From: Rallus limicola
Lineage: Eukaryota > Chordata > Aves > Gruiformes > Rallidae
Reading direction: 5' to 3'
Assembly (NCBI GenBank): GCA_022605955.1
Contig: JAKCOZ010000003.1
Location: forward strand, 48,174,179-48,238,178
Length of the DNA: 64,000 bases
This document shows positions 1 through 13,441 of this stretch, in pieces (positions within the stretch are counted from its first letter, which is position 1; every line of letters starts with the position of its first letter). The translations under genes and the position numbers were made by a program. The notes below the pieces were generated by a model. It was not told where the DNA came from. It saw nothing but the letters and a program-made list of their open reading frames with translations, and made no database searches.

Positions 1-3000
1 CTGTATCTCACCAGAAACTAGATGAAACAAAGGATCTGGTCCTCAGGATGCAGGATATCCACCCCTGCTTTAAAGCTTAGTCATGACATCCCCTCATCCC
101 AGTGAGCAGGAAGAACATTTTGGAGGAGTCCGGTTGCCTATCAGAACACTCAATACCACAATACAAACCAAAGCATGTACCTGAACTGAATCCAAAGGAG
201 GGTCCATCAGACAAAACAAATAGATATACTTAAAAATGGCACCACATGTAGAGTTACAAACAAAGCCATTACTTGTGATAGCAGCAGGCAAGGAAAATAG
301 AGGTAACAGCAGGAAGTTGGGAGGAACCTTCTGGAAGTACCATGAAAAATCACCTGTCTATGAAAATTACAGTGAAACAGCATGCTTCTGAATTTCAGCA
401 AGATTTTTATGCAGATGGGGATTTACTTTTTCTGCACCTGCTGTCAGTATGCATTAGACCATAAACATCAGCAAACATTGATTAAGCATATTGCCCAAAT
501 GAAACATTAGGCAAAGAAGGAAGGAACCATCTCAGAAACTCTGGATCATCAAAGACAGATGTCTCACCCCAGAGCAATTAGTGCAGAGTAGTCATTGCTG
601 CTTGTCAAACTCAAGTGTATTAGAAATTTTGTAGATTTTTTTTTTTTTAAATGTGCCCCATTTTTTTTTGTTGAACAACTCCTAGAGATCAGTAATCATC
701 AACCGCAACAAAACTATGGCCATCAGATGACTGGTCCACTGGTCTGCTGCAGGAGGAGTTATTTTTTATACTGCAGCTCTCTGGAGAAAATAGGCAAAAA
801 AGTAGTTCACTGATTGCAGGGGTTTGGAAGGAGGACAGAAGAAAGACCAGACGTGGCTTTTTTGACTTTGGAATCAGCAGGCTAAAGTGTGACTTCTCAA
901 CTTCTTACCAAAATGTTTTCTGCTTGGAATTATTTGAGAAAACACAAGCATCAGGAATCCAACTGTCCCCTGGGCTCTCATCGCATTTTTGAGTATAAGC
1001 CGCCAGAAACTGGTCAGTAATATTTAAAGCACTGGGGCAGACAGAAAGTTACAGATAGGCATGAAAAAATCTGCACAGCCGTAGAGTTTCTTTCTCCTGG
1101 TGGTATAGACTTAACCAAAACTAGCCCTCTAGTATTGAGTGACCATTTTCCCTCCAGCACTATAAGTAGTTTGTGAATAACTGCAAGATGCATGAGTCAG
1201 TTTCAGTGTGATTTAACCCATGTTCCAGCTGTTATGTGCAACAGGATGAAGCACTGTAGGTAAAGGTTACCTACAACATATTGAAAGGCTTGTTTCTGCA
1301 TGTTAACAACATATTGCGGGAGGGTTTTATTATGCAGACATGCTTAGCTACAGATGAGCTTCAATAAATAATAAAAATGTTAACATACTGCTCTGATAAA
1401 TAAAATATGTGTCATATGGGGTTTGATTGCTGAATGCCTGTGTGAGTCCAGAGATTCTTGGCGCTAACAGCGTTTACAGGGATCAGTCCTGTTCTGTTTT
1501 CTGCTGAAGGAGATCCTGACTGCCCCTCCAACGATGCTCACCTCAGCTGTATGTCTCAGCCCAGCAGTTGGGCTGAATACAGACTCTCTTCTCTGGTAGG
1601 ACAGGTGCTCTAAATATCATATTACAACCTGCTAACTATCTACAATCATTGTGAGGCTTAATGAGCCAGGGCAGATGAGCTAGCCAACCATATCTGTGTG
1701 TGCCTGATTTAACAGTGATCACTGATTTCTTTTCAGGTAGAGCTTTAATGGATCTTCACAAGTAATTCTGACATCGTTTTCATCCATCTCAGGTGATCTG
1801 TAACAAAGCAGTACTGAAAATTCTTTAAACTCGTCAGAGCAGATTCCTCCTAGCCCATATATAAACGCTGGAGAATGTTTAACCTTAAAGAAGGTCAAGT
1901 GGAAATTTTTGGAAAACTGACAATGTAGCAAGCTCACGGTAAAATGGAAAGAAAAAAAGAAGTTATCTTTTGACTTTCAAATCTTATTATATACTGATGA
2001 AGTGTGTAAATCTTAGATCACATTTGTAATTTCCATGCAAAGCTGCCTAATGTACTATGGCTCTTCATAAAGTGAAAGACAGTGTCTTAGCTGAGCATTT
2101 CAATTTGCAGTATTTCAATGTATTTTCACACTACATACTGAACATGAACCTTACCCATCACCAGTGTTTCCATTCTGTCTTCTCATATGCAGACACAGTT
2201 TATACACCAATCACTTTGCTACCCAGCTTTGTTTGCAGAAATCAGGAAAGGAAGTAATATTTAGCATAGTAATTATCCTTTTAGCCAGGCCATTTTTCTC
2301 TTGAAAATAGGATCTGAAGCACCTACTGCAATTCAGTCAGTAGAGTATGTCACAGCCAAGCACTGGGCCTTTCTAGACTTATTCAGGCTAAATGCCATTT
2401 GATAAGCCTTTAGAGGAAAATGAATTCTATACATTGATGCGCTGAAATTGATTTTAATTTAATTCACCTAACTCATGACTAAGAATATATTTGGATTTTC
2501 TTTTTGCCTTGTGAAGGCTTTGATAGGCAGTATTGTGAGGTTCCCAGTAACTGGGTATTATTCAGTACAACACATTACCTCCATGTTCAAATGACAGGAT
2601 TTCATTTCGGTTCTGTGCCTTGATGCTTAGGAACTTGACCATCAACTTACTTAAAAGCAAAATGCATGTGGTTTCTTTTGTTTGAGATTTTTTTATTCTG
2701 TTCTTCTGTCAACATTAATTGGTAGCAATTAACAGGTTTCCATAGAAGGGATAAAATAAATATTGAAGTGCCAGTGCCCAGGAGCAAGGAGAGACAGTGC
2801 AGCCAGTGGTAACTTTTTAAAAATTATAGTTTGAAGCAAAAAAAGCAGAGGCTTTTAATCTCTTTAAATAGCCAAAGGAAAGTTTCTGTGTATATACTAC
2901 AGGACCAGCTGTTCCCAGCAAAACCACTCAATAGTCAAAAAGCTACACCAGCCTTGAGGGGACCCTGCTAGCTTTGGCAATGGTTGGAAACTCATCACTC

Positions 3001-3582
3001 CCCCAATGACATCTGATCAATTCTCATAGCAAGAGACCTTTTAGTTAAAGGTAGGGCGGATTTACTAAGCGCTGTTGCACACCTGGTTTTAAATAATAAC
3101 CCCTGCGACAAGGGCTGTAACTTGTGTGTTCTAGAGAGCACTGAGGATGCCCCTGGGGCCCTGCCAGGAAGGAGGGGAATATAGGAGACCCTCAGCTCCA
3201 GCTATTTCACCCACTGTGGAGGTTACTCTCAACATGAATACTACTCTTGCTCAAAATTATACATTGCCTGTACCCTCTGATAGGAAACTCCTCTTTTTAC
3301 TCACCCACAGATCAAATTTTTCAAGTTCTTGCAAATTGAGAAAGAGAAGGACAGCAAGCTTTTAAAGCATTATTGTCTCCCAGGCAGCCTTTATATTTCA
3401 TGTGCTTGCAGTGCAATTCCCCAGCTCCTTGCTGTTGCTGCAAGACCTGTAACCAAAGACCGGCAGGAAAGCTGCTGTGCATTGTTGTGGGAAAAAAAGA
3501 ATGTGGGAAGCCTCGTGCCACCCAGTTCTCCAGCACTGGGAGAATGTGACAGAGGGAATAGTGATGTGGAAAAAGCACTTTT
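1..3582. other. AT-rich single-copy DNA, no gene recognised
   Basis: No open frame here exceeds about 95 codons and none reads like a known protein. Two T-runs lie close together (636-648 and 661-669). No CR1 tail, LTR end or other recognisable repeat was seen. It is probably intergenic or deep intronic sequence. Confidence 0.6.
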
Positions 3583-3587
3583 GAGCC

Positions 3588-4170
3588 TGTGCTGGCTTTG
3601 GCTGGGATAGAGTTACTTTTCTTGACAGCAGCTAGTGTGGGGTTGTGTTTTGGATTTTGTGCTGGAAGCAGTGTTGATAATACAGGGATGCTTCATCACT
3701 GCTGAGCAGTGCTTGCACTGAGCCAAGGACTTTTCTGCTGTTCACCCTACCCCATCAGTGAGGAGGCTGGAAGTGCAAACAGTTGGGAGAGGACACAGCA
3801 GGGACAGCTGACCCCAACTGACTCAAGGGATATCCCATACTATATGATGTCATGCTCAGCATTTAAAGCTGAAGGAAGAAGGAGGAAAGGGGTAGATGAT
3901 GTTCAGAGTGATGGCATTTGTCTTCCCAAATCACCATTACATGGAGCCCTGCTTTCCTGGAGATGGCTGAACACCTGCCTGCCCATGGGAAGTGGTGAAT
4001 GAGTTCCTTGTCTTGCTTTGCTTCTGCATGGCTTTTGCTTTGCCCATTAAACTGTTTTTTTCTCAACTCAGAGTTTTCTCACTTTCACCCTTCTGTTCCT
4101 CTCCCCCATCCCACCAGGTGAGTGAGCAGCTGCATGGGGCTCAGTTGTGCACTGGGGCTAAACCACAACA
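3588..4170 (+). mobile_element. Solo LTR of an avian endogenous retrovirus (ERVL-like type)
   Basis: The element begins TGTGCTGGCTTTGGCTGGGA and ends GGGGCTAAACCACAACA, giving the TG...CA termini expected of an LTR. The 5-bp sequence GAGCC directly precedes it (3583-3587) and directly follows it (4171-4175), a perfect target-site duplication. At 583 bp, with one LTR between the two duplications and no internal gag/pol/env, it is a solo LTR left by LTR-LTR recombination. An ATTAAA polyadenylation hexamer at 4046-4051 followed by a T-rich stretch marks the R/U5 side. I recognise the layout (early TTTTGGCTGGGATAGAG-like motif, ATGATGTCATGCTCAGCAT box, ATTAAACTG, CCCCCATCCCACC) as a widespread bird LTR family. 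The family assignment is from memory and the subfamily is not resolved. Confidence 0.9.
4046..4051 (+). promoter_or_regulatory. LTR polyadenylation signal ATTAAA
   Basis: This is the variant poly(A) hexamer inside the solo LTR, followed within a few bases by a T-rich run. It could still end transcripts that read into the LTR on the plus strand. Confidence 0.5.
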
Positions 4171-5250
4171 GAGCCCAGGTTCACATTTTTATTTGGTCTG
4201 TGCATAAAGATCACAGTTTAGAATAGCTGAGGCCAAAGAATTGCATGTACTTCAGTGTTTTGACATATTTTACTGTTATAAAACATGAAAAATGCAAGAA
4301 AATTATTAAACAAAAATTGCAGTGGAAGTGGGCACAAGAAGAAGGTAGAATAGGAAGGAAGAGGAGAGAGAAATCAAAACTGCTTACAGACACTTGCACT
4401 TTTCAAATCCAGCTTTGGAAAGGGGAGAGGGAAAGGAAGTTTATGCTGGAGAGATATAAATCCAAGTAAGAACATGAAGGAAGGTCTAATGAGGAGAAAA
4501 GAGAGAGAGAGCAGGGAAATCTCAACAGCCCTAAAGGGAACCATTGCTATCAAAGGGCTAGAGGAGATGTGTACACTGCAGCTGATTTAGGGAAGGTCAG
4601 CCCTAACAGCTGGAGACTAAGCTGATAGTTTCCTAAACTAAGTCACTGGTGCAGCTATGAAGGATTTTGTCATTAAATCTTATCTATACCAATCTTTAAA
4701 TGCTTTTCTTTTACAACTGTGTTTGTAAACCCATAGAACAGAAACCCAGATGAAACAATCCAGGTGTCAGTGCATCAGACTGTAATCTGAAGGAAGATTA
4801 AGGGCTCTCTGGCTTTGTGACAGATTGTACTCATTAAATCACATTGTTAGCGTCACTTAAAGTAGATACACATGACCACAGATATGTTTATGATGTAAGA
4901 TTCCATAGCTTTATCCCTGTGACCTTCCTGGACCCTGCTGTGGAGACGGAGACAAAACTGAGGGAGGTTTCCCTTGACCTTCCAGAGCAGCAAGACTCCC
5001 TTTTGTAGGGTGGTTTCTTCAGGTTCTGAGGATGGAAGTCACATGAGGAGGTCCTGATCTCTTTTCTCCAGTCCTGAAAATGCTTGCAGAACAGAAGGAG
5101 CATGACTGTGATGGCAGTCAGGTATAACCACTGTGATAAATGTAACATGCTGTGTGGTTTTTGTCCCATTTCTCAGCAGCACTTCTGGTGCCAAGGATCA
5201 AATGGTGAGACAGAAGAACCACATGGCCTTCCAGAGGATCCAGCCTGGTA

Positions 5251-5280
5251 TTAGATCTTCCTTTGCACAGGAAGATCTAA
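5251..5280. repeat. Perfect inverted repeat (12-bp arms, 6-nt loop)
   Basis: The left arm TTAGATCTTCCT (5251-5262) and right arm AGGAAGATCTAA (5269-5280) are exact reverse complements around the loop TTGCAC. Each arm also contains the palindrome AGATCT. No terminator or miRNA precursor is implied, because the stem is too short for a miRNA hairpin. Confidence 0.85.
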
Positions 5281-7149
5281 AACTGTTTTTTTGGGCCTGC
5301 TTACACTCCGCATCTCACCAGCAGCAAGAAGGAAGCGATACAGCTGTCCAGCAAGTTCGGTGTGCTGCGTGCTAATTGACTTATGAAAGGCAACCTTTTT
5401 CTGTTAATGCCTCGTCCTGAAAAGTCATACGTTGTGTGATGCAAAATTACTTGAAGTAGATATATTTGCAAGAAGTGATCAGTAAAGAGGGGTGGAGAGG
5501 CAGATGCTCTGCTGTGTGCCTGCCAAAATGCAGTATGAATGTGACTGGCCTGAAACTGAAAGTAGGCAGTATGGAAATGAAGTCCAGAGGCCAGAAGAGA
5601 AGGCTATGGCAGAGCTTGGACTTGCTGTGGGGATTGCAGGAATGCTTATGGGTAGTAAATAGAGACAACTGACAAATGTTATTATGTAAAATTATGTTCT
5701 CTTAAACTTAGACTCCCTTACCTCACCATTGCATTCCTCTGAGATCTCATCTGCCTCAACTGTTGGATCCCTTAAGACTGGAAAGACTGGAGAAACTCCC
5801 CATGCTGAGAGGTGTGGGATACAGACAAAACCGGCCAGTCACAGCTTCTTCCTGCACTGCAGCAGATCAAGTGTGTTATGGAAGCCTTTGATGCTTCATC
5901 TGAAAACACCAACTGTTGCCATTCAAAACCCAGAAATTTCCGTGGAGGCACCAAGTGCAAGACCAATGCAAACAGCAACTGTGTACTTGTTTGCACTGGA
6001 AGTAAAATACTTTGGTACAAACCTCCCTAGCCACTTACCCAAAGCACTACAGTTCCTCCATTTTAAGCTGTTTGCTCAGTATTTGCAAATTTGTGCATCC
6101 ACACTATTAGGAAAGAAATATTTTTGTTGCTGTTGAATGACCAGTTTGGAGACTCTTCACTTCTCCTGCAGTCAAACATCTTCATAAAGCCATACCTAGT
6201 GCCCTCTATTTTAAAAACCTGCACAGACATAAGAGATTATACAAAAATCTCCCACACAGACAGACCATGTCGTCTTCTTTGTGCTCCCTTCCCTTTGACA
6301 CAAGAACCACTGAAGTGGCAGATAACATAAACACATGCAATTTTCATGGTGCACTTGGAGAATTTGGAAAGATACCCCAAATGTGACTGCCTAACAGAAA
6401 GTTTATTTTGCTCACTTCCCCCAAGGCAGGTACCAGCTCTGAGAGACCTTCCATGGCAGCTTCACATCCACTGTTCTATGTAACATTAATGAAAGCTTGC
6501 AAGGCTCGTTAGGCAAACGTGGCATAGCCCAGCAGGCTCTGGCGCTCTGTCTGTTCTTCCCTACTCCCCAGATTGTCATGAGCAATTTACAGGGTTACAC
6601 TAAGTATATATCCAAAACAAAGCATCTCACTTCAAGGAAAGGGCTTTCCCCTTTTCCCCACTAGCTCTGTCCATTTTCTAACAAGAAGAAAGAGCTGGAT
6701 GAAAAGCAGGCTGTGCGGTGTTTGAATGCAGTTGCAATGCAAGTCTGCATAGGAGACACGTACTCTGCTCTTTCACCCAGCATCTCCTCCAGTGTCATCT
6801 TTAAATTTTTAATAAAAAACATGTTGAAGGTACGTGCTTCCCCTGTCTGAATGTAAAATGTATCTATCATTTTGCAGGGGATGGAGATCGAATATGGATG
6901 CACATCTGCTGCTTCTCCAAAATACAGACTGGCATGAAGTTAAATATTATTCCTGCCTGGAGAGACCAGAGAAGGCACAAAATCTCTCTTTTCCCAGCAG
7001 TGCTGGTCGCTGTGAAATGATGCCCTGATACCTCTTAAATGCACAGAGACAGAACATGGTCCTGTGCTTTGTTTAATCTTTTAAACAGTAGAAAAATGTG
7101 GATAAAACATTATCAAATCTGAATAATAGCATTTTTTACACACACTTTA

Positions 7150-7222
7150 CCCAGGTGTAATTGATTGCAGAAAGGGCAGATTGATTAATACGATTCTCAG
7201 TAATTTTAATCAGGTGAAATTA
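7150..7222. promoter_or_regulatory. Candidate enhancer motif cluster (paired E-box/TAAT sites)
   Basis: CAGGTGTAATT at 7152-7162 and CAGGTGAAATT at 7211-7221 differ at one base and lie 59 bp apart in the same orientation. Each joins an E-box (CAGGTG) to a homeodomain-type AATT core. TTGATTAAT (7181-7189) and TAATTTTAAT (7201-7210) lie between them. This composition is typical of vertebrate developmental enhancers, but no conservation data are available, so the call rests on motif arrangement only. Confidence 0.25.
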
Positions 7223-10200
7223 CAGAGGCATGAACATGAATCAGTACCATATGCTGATAAGTTTTCGTTATTTCATTAGGAGCCAGATGTTTCTGCCTCT
7301 GAACAATATCTGTTATAAGACCATTTTAGACTTTTCTCTTTTTTTCAAATAAATAAAATTTTCATTTTCAGGAGGCTATAGGAGAGCTCTAGTTATTTAT
7401 TCTTCCAAGTGTGTAAAGCTCCAAATTGACAAAAGATCAGAACAAACAATCCAGGTTTCAGAGATCTTCATTCTGGGAGCAAGAAAAATGCAAAAGCAGC
7501 CTCTCGTTGAGCCTGTAGGTTTGTTGTATTCTCCCCTGCTAAAGATGGGACTGAAGTACAGGCCGGGTGCAAACAAAGCCAGTGATAAAAGTCACGTAAC
7601 TGCACAAACACCATTTTAGCTTAATTGAATTGAAAGTGAATACACAAGTGGAAATCTTGAAGGGCTGCAGGAGGAGATACTGATACAAAGCACTTTTTTA
7701 AACTCATGCACTACATACATCTGTACTGAAGTACCTCTACTTATGCACCAGCACATAAACTCACATAATCTCATTACAGACCAAGTTCTGGGGTATTCAG
7801 AGATTTTCATTCAAACAGGAAAGTTGGCTAAAAATTTGGTTTGCTTGGTTTGGAGATTAGCTTTCTTTTCCCTCAGCTTGGTTAGGTTTCTGATTCAAAT
7901 TCATAACTTACAGACTCTTACAAAAACTCTATTACATGTCTGTGGTGATAACTTTCACTAGGTGGGTCTTTTTGGTTTGTTTGTTTCCTTTTTCTAATTG
8001 ACTGTTTGCATCACATGATACTAGCAACACCCCCCCGCATCTCAGTAGTCCTCCTGTTTGTCAACAAACCCTTTCCCTTCATTCTCTTCTTTCCCCAGCC
8101 TTGACTTCCTACTTGTTTTGTACTCTTCTCTGAGAATTTAGCTTATTCTTGCACTTAAAAAAGACCCCAGTAATCCATTGTGCCATCCTGCATTCTTGTA
8201 ACTCTCCTTATTCTGTCTTTTCAGACTGCAGGCTCAGTGGAACACTGATTACATTTGTACAGGCACTGTGATTCTGTGACTCAGTGCCAGAAATGCCACA
8301 AACAACAGCATGTTTTTGCTGGAGCTAAGACTGAAGTTGGGTGCTGTTACCCTTAGATCGTGAATAATAAAACGCTCAAACAGGCACAAAGCCATTTAGA
8401 GTAGAGTAGCACTCAGAACAATTTGAGTACCTTAGACCTGACTATCCATGGCTAATTACCAGGATGGGATTTAAAGTGTGCAGATGTAAATTGAGTGTAC
8501 AAAAACCCATCTGGAGTTCACTGTTCACTGGTTTGGATAAACGCAACATTAAATATCAAATAAATCCCCAAGCACAATAAATCAAAAGTGCTATGCCTAA
8601 TGTGACAGATGAAAGGACTGTAGTACTCTTTCCAGTATTTTTCTAAGATACAGCTTGAGGAATCGGATTCCAGGATGTCTAGAAACAGGCTTTTAAGGCT
8701 TCACACCTTCTTCTTTGGAGACTTCTCTTATCCTCAAACCAAGCTCATGCTATTTTATAGCAGGGTGGGAATTAATACTTTAATGCAAAATAGTTTTATT
8801 TGAGCTCCCTTAAACACAACAATGAACAACCACCAGTAGTAGTGTATATAACCAGTATCTGGTGATGAGAACAGATGTACCTGCTCTAACTCCATGTTAT
8901 TGGATATGGAAAGGAAAATAATTTCTAAAATAGGATGGGAAGGGAAAGGAGTTTCACCTTTAGTGGTCTGAACAGTAACCCTGCAACAGGGGATAAGGCA
9001 CACTTTTCTTAAATCTCCACTACTGACTTCAGTCAAATCTGACTTCAACTTTATTCCAAAACTGAATCTGACTGATAAAGATATTTTTATTCGATCTTTT
9101 CATTGTGATTTCTCAAGGTACTTGATGTATCTGTCATATATATGAACTAAATTACATGTTCCACACAGCACATTTATGACTAAAATAAGCATTTTAGGCC
9201 CAGTCAATCATCCTTGAGACAGAATGGCACATTTTCAGGAACTGTTGATGAAACCACTAAAAACCAAGCAAATTTGGTTTAACACAGAAGTTATCTAGCA
9301 GCAAACCAAGGGAATTCCAGAATTACAGCTGTCTGTTCAAAATTATTTTGTCTCCTAAGGCATATGTACTCCTTAATTATCCAATCATGTTCCATGTTCA
9401 TCACTAGCAATCTTAATTCTGGCTTTTCTATCCTTTGAGTGTGAGTTGTCAGCACTGATAACAATCTTCCAATAATTTTGTGATGTAAATGTATAAAACA
9501 CAGGAATAGGTTGCACAACACAAATAAATAACCTAAACACTTTCATATTCTAAATGACAACACATTGGCTGATCGTGTCTAAAATCCCATGGGTGAGGAG
9601 TTTAAAAAGATTTATAAAGTGGGATTATTCCTTTTCACAGAAACTTTTAACCCAATAATTTAATCTCCAGTATTGCTGAGATTATGCCATGTACATGTCT
9701 GTGTGTAAATAAATGAATAAATACAGGAATGGTCCGTCTTGATGCTCCATTCTTTCCTTTAAAAACAATGTTTGGTGCCATTAACCCCCAAATGTGATCA
9801 TAAGGCTTTTCTTAAGTTTTACTGCCAGAAAAGATACATAAATACATGGTTGGATGCATAAATAGCTGTATGACAGCTCTAAAATGTTAATATGTCTTCA
9901 GCTCTGAATAACAGATGGAATATTTAGATTATTTTCTACTGCATTCCACAACCTCAAAATGCAAATTTTCATATAATCAATCAAGATCTCCTAATATGAA
10001 ATCTAACAAAACCAAAGCTTTTGCACATATGTATCAGTTAAAAGCTTGATCCTAGAAACATTTTGTTTGATTAAAAGAGTAGTCCCTTCACATCATGTAG
10101 CATCTTCCTCAGATGAATCACGTTATTCACCTTACTTAATTTTCAATTTTCAGGATCAGACCAAACATATCACACTGCATCCTCCATTATTGTAGTTCTG

Positions 10201-10769
10201 TTGAAAACCACGGAGTTATGTTTCATTTTCTCACCACTTTCACAAGTATATAACCCATCTCCATATCCTGGGGTTCAAAAATACCTCAAGGGATTTTCAG
10301 TCAGAAGAAATATTGTTGTAGGCTTGACTTCTTCACCTCTTTTCACTGTCACCACACAGGAAAATAAATATGTTCTATGCCAAGATTAATCAAATTCAGC
10401 CATCTTTTGACAGTGGTACTCTAGCTTCTTCTTTCACTGCTTCATCAATCACAAATAAATCATGATGCCTGGTGAGGCATGGGAGGGTTGACATGTCAGT
10501 GTGTCAATATCTGTAACTGAAGTATTGTTTTTGCCTGGTAAATTATTAGCAGAGGGGACTGTTGAGAGAGCAGCAATTCCCCAGAAGTTTGAAGCCATTA
10601 GGGCACATTACTTTCAAAGCCCATTGGCCTTGGAAAACTGTAGCAACAGTTTAAGCTTAGCAAGGGTATACCATTTGGACGGGGCTATCCATATCCGTGT
10701 CCAGACCATGTTCATCAATAGGCACAGAGCTTTCAGCTGTCTCTCAGTGTGCAACTGGGGAACCATCAC

Positions 10770-10905
10770 CAAATAGACAAGTTACTAATGTGGTTCCCCA
10801 GGGAGCCTATGGCCCTAGGACAGGTCACATTTTTTAATCAATGACTTGGAAAAGAACGGTGTCATTAGAGATAACATTTCCAATGGTCACAGAGACTGAC
10901 TGAAG
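10770..10905 (+). mobile_element. Very degenerate CR1-like RT remnant
   Basis: A short stretch around GTTCCCCAGGGAGCC and AATCAATGACTTGGAAAAGA resembles the CR1/L2-type reverse-transcriptase segment that encodes VPQGS...FINDLE. No frame is open and neither end can be placed. The similarity is suggestive only. Confidence 0.35.
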
Positions 10906-13441
10906 GCCAAATAAGAAAGCAGGTCCTTAACCCCATGTAATTTTAATGACTGGAAGCAAGGCATGGACAGTGCATTTAGTAAAGCTAAACATAAAGTCAC
11001 ACAATGTACAAGTGCTGACTGATGATTGATCTCCTTTGTGCCTGTTAGCACCCCAAAGTGATTACTTGCTATCATTTTGGGTTGCAAACAACAGCCAGTA
11101 TTGAGCCATACACATTCATATATTTATGGAAGGTCTGACTGACAGAAGACAGGTTTTCTAAGCTGTATAAATTCAGTGAATGAAAAGGCTTTATGCAGAA
11201 TACAAGGCTTCTCAGCCAGAAAGAGCTCATGCAGTGGTTTATTTGGGGGAACTCATTAACTGGTCATGCTAAGGTCTTGCGGGGAACTTACATACAGTAC
11301 TTCCATACAGTTTTAGTTCCCTTAACCTGTGGGTGTTGGAAATGTAAATAATGACAGTCCCTTACCATGTGGGCAGGTCACACCACTTGCCAGGCACAAA
11401 GTAGAAGCGAACAATGTGACCTCAGAATAAGCAGACATTGTATGTCTGTTCTGTTTCTGATACTTGTAATTGATTAATCTATTAGGGATTTCACAAATTA
11501 GTACTTGAATTCACTCTCACCTTAGCATGGCTGAAGCTAAGGGCATTTCCATGGTATCTGCTGAATACTGACTGTATACTCTGACATTTAATTTTTCAGA
11601 CTGTGATGATACATACTTTGCAGTACCTAACACCATAAAACATGACTTCAGCATTTCCATCTAGGTTTATGAGTTGATTCAAGAGCTAGCAGTGCAAGGA
11701 AATGCATTTTCACATCTTGTAAGGGATCGGTGTAAGAAGAAAAATCTTCTGGTGACGTTCATTAATTAATTGAGTCTTTGCTTGCAGTACAGTACTAAAC
11801 AATATCCCTGCCCTCCTGTGAAGGACGCAATAGCACATCTAAACTGAAAGAACATAGGTGTGCAATATCCAGAGAAATACGGTTTGGGTACCAATAATTG
11901 AACAAGAGTTCCAAGAGCAAATTAGTAGCATTAAATATTGAAAAACATGGCCTACTTTGATAGATTGTAATGTGTCAATCCATTTTAACTAAACATAGAA
12001 ATGGCTCACAGGCAGCTTGATTGTACTGTGTAAGTACTCTCATGCACCACAGAAATGGGGTAATAGAGAACTTGTCAGCACATCAGACAAATATGTTACA
12101 GTATCAAATAGCTGGAAGCTGAAGTGAGGCAGTTCAAAATGTTGTTATTGTTTTAAATGCAGAATTATTAATTAAGGAATGATTGCAAAGATTATGCTAT
12201 GATATGACCTATCATTGACAACTTTCAATTAAAGCCTCAGTGTTTTTCTGGGAGAGGCACTGCAGTTAGTTAAATATTTCTTTAGTCTCAACAAACAGGG
12301 AAAAGAATGTTTGGGATTTTTTCTATGTGGAAAATATAAATTCCAAATCCTATAATGCATCACTAAAAAGTAACTGTGTTTCTGCTGCTAAATCTCAGTG
12401 CCTGTTGGAGAATGCAAACTGCAGATGCTTTAAATTTAGATGGGGGCTTTGTTTGGTGTTTCCTTGGGTCTTCTTTTTTTTTTTCTTGAATGAAAATGTT
12501 TCTGTTCCTGCAGAGTAACTAGGTCTTAGCTAAGAAAACTCTCATTTCTACTTATCAGAAAACATAAGTCCATTGTGGACAACCCTGCTCTGTATCCATT
12601 CTACCAGGCTTTGTTTCTCTGCTCCACTACCTTGATTTTAATGAAACCTGTCCTTGTGCTTCTGCTCACTTTGAATTAGCTATTCTTCACCCAGTCAGAT
12701 TGATTGACTTCTTTATTTCATGACTGCCCAAGTATGGAACAAACTTCTTTCACAACCATCCATACCACTTAAAAATTGTTTTCTGTTTTATTTCCATTTA
12801 TTCTTGTAAACGCTGAAGCACAGCAGACTGAATGCTCCACATTTCACCATCATTTTACTTAAGAAAAGTCTGCTGATTTCCATGGTTGCTCCCTCATAGT
12901 CAAGACCACACTTTTTCATTTGACTGCTTGAACTGCTTATACAAATCAGGATCTTCTTTGGGCTAAGTTGATAAAACATATTAGGGGATTCTTCTACTTT
13001 GCTGGTTTTCACTGTGCACTGTTCTTAAGGGAAAAAACCTCTGTAATCACTAAATCACATAAAGTTTACTATCCAGTTTTGCTAAAATTAAGCAATTTAA
13101 CAATTTTTTGTGTGAATTATTTACATATGGACATATGCTGTATTTACATATTTTTCAAAAAATGGCAGGCCTTTGTTTTTTAGTAATTTTACAACCAGGG
13201 TTTTATTATGGCATTAAGTACTATATCCTCATATTATAGGTCATTTATGAATGCATTAATTGTTATCATTAAAGGTTAATCAATGTTTAAGACTGAGGAC
13301 CAGAAAGTTTAGTGTAAATTCACCTCTCACTGTTATTTAGTAGACTTGATTTTCTAGTTCTCGTGTCTTCAGTTTCTTCTGTTACCGAAATCAGAGCTGT
13401 AGTCACCCTACCATCAAGATGTATTTTACATCCAATAACTC
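10906..13441. other. AT-rich single-copy DNA, nothing recognised
   Basis: Only short, composition-driven open frames occur. I see no repeat ends, microsatellites of note or splice-bounded exon candidates. Confidence 0.5.

Larger units (their letters stand above)
4176..10769. other. AT-rich single-copy DNA, no gene recognised
   Basis: The longest open frame (plus strand, 5729-6136, 135 codons) has no recognisable domain and unremarkable composition, and I regard it as chance. Points of interest are a perfect hairpin at 5251-5280, an E-box/homeodomain-site cluster at 7150-7222 and a TAAA-rich microsatellite-like run near 9705-9725. No repeats of known type were recognised. Confidence 0.55.

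Noticed and set aside
5729..6136. 135-codon plus-strand open frame
   Set aside because: No domain, no splice or promoter context and unremarkable composition. Another frame overlaps it on the minus strand. Frames of this size are expected by chance in 64 kb.
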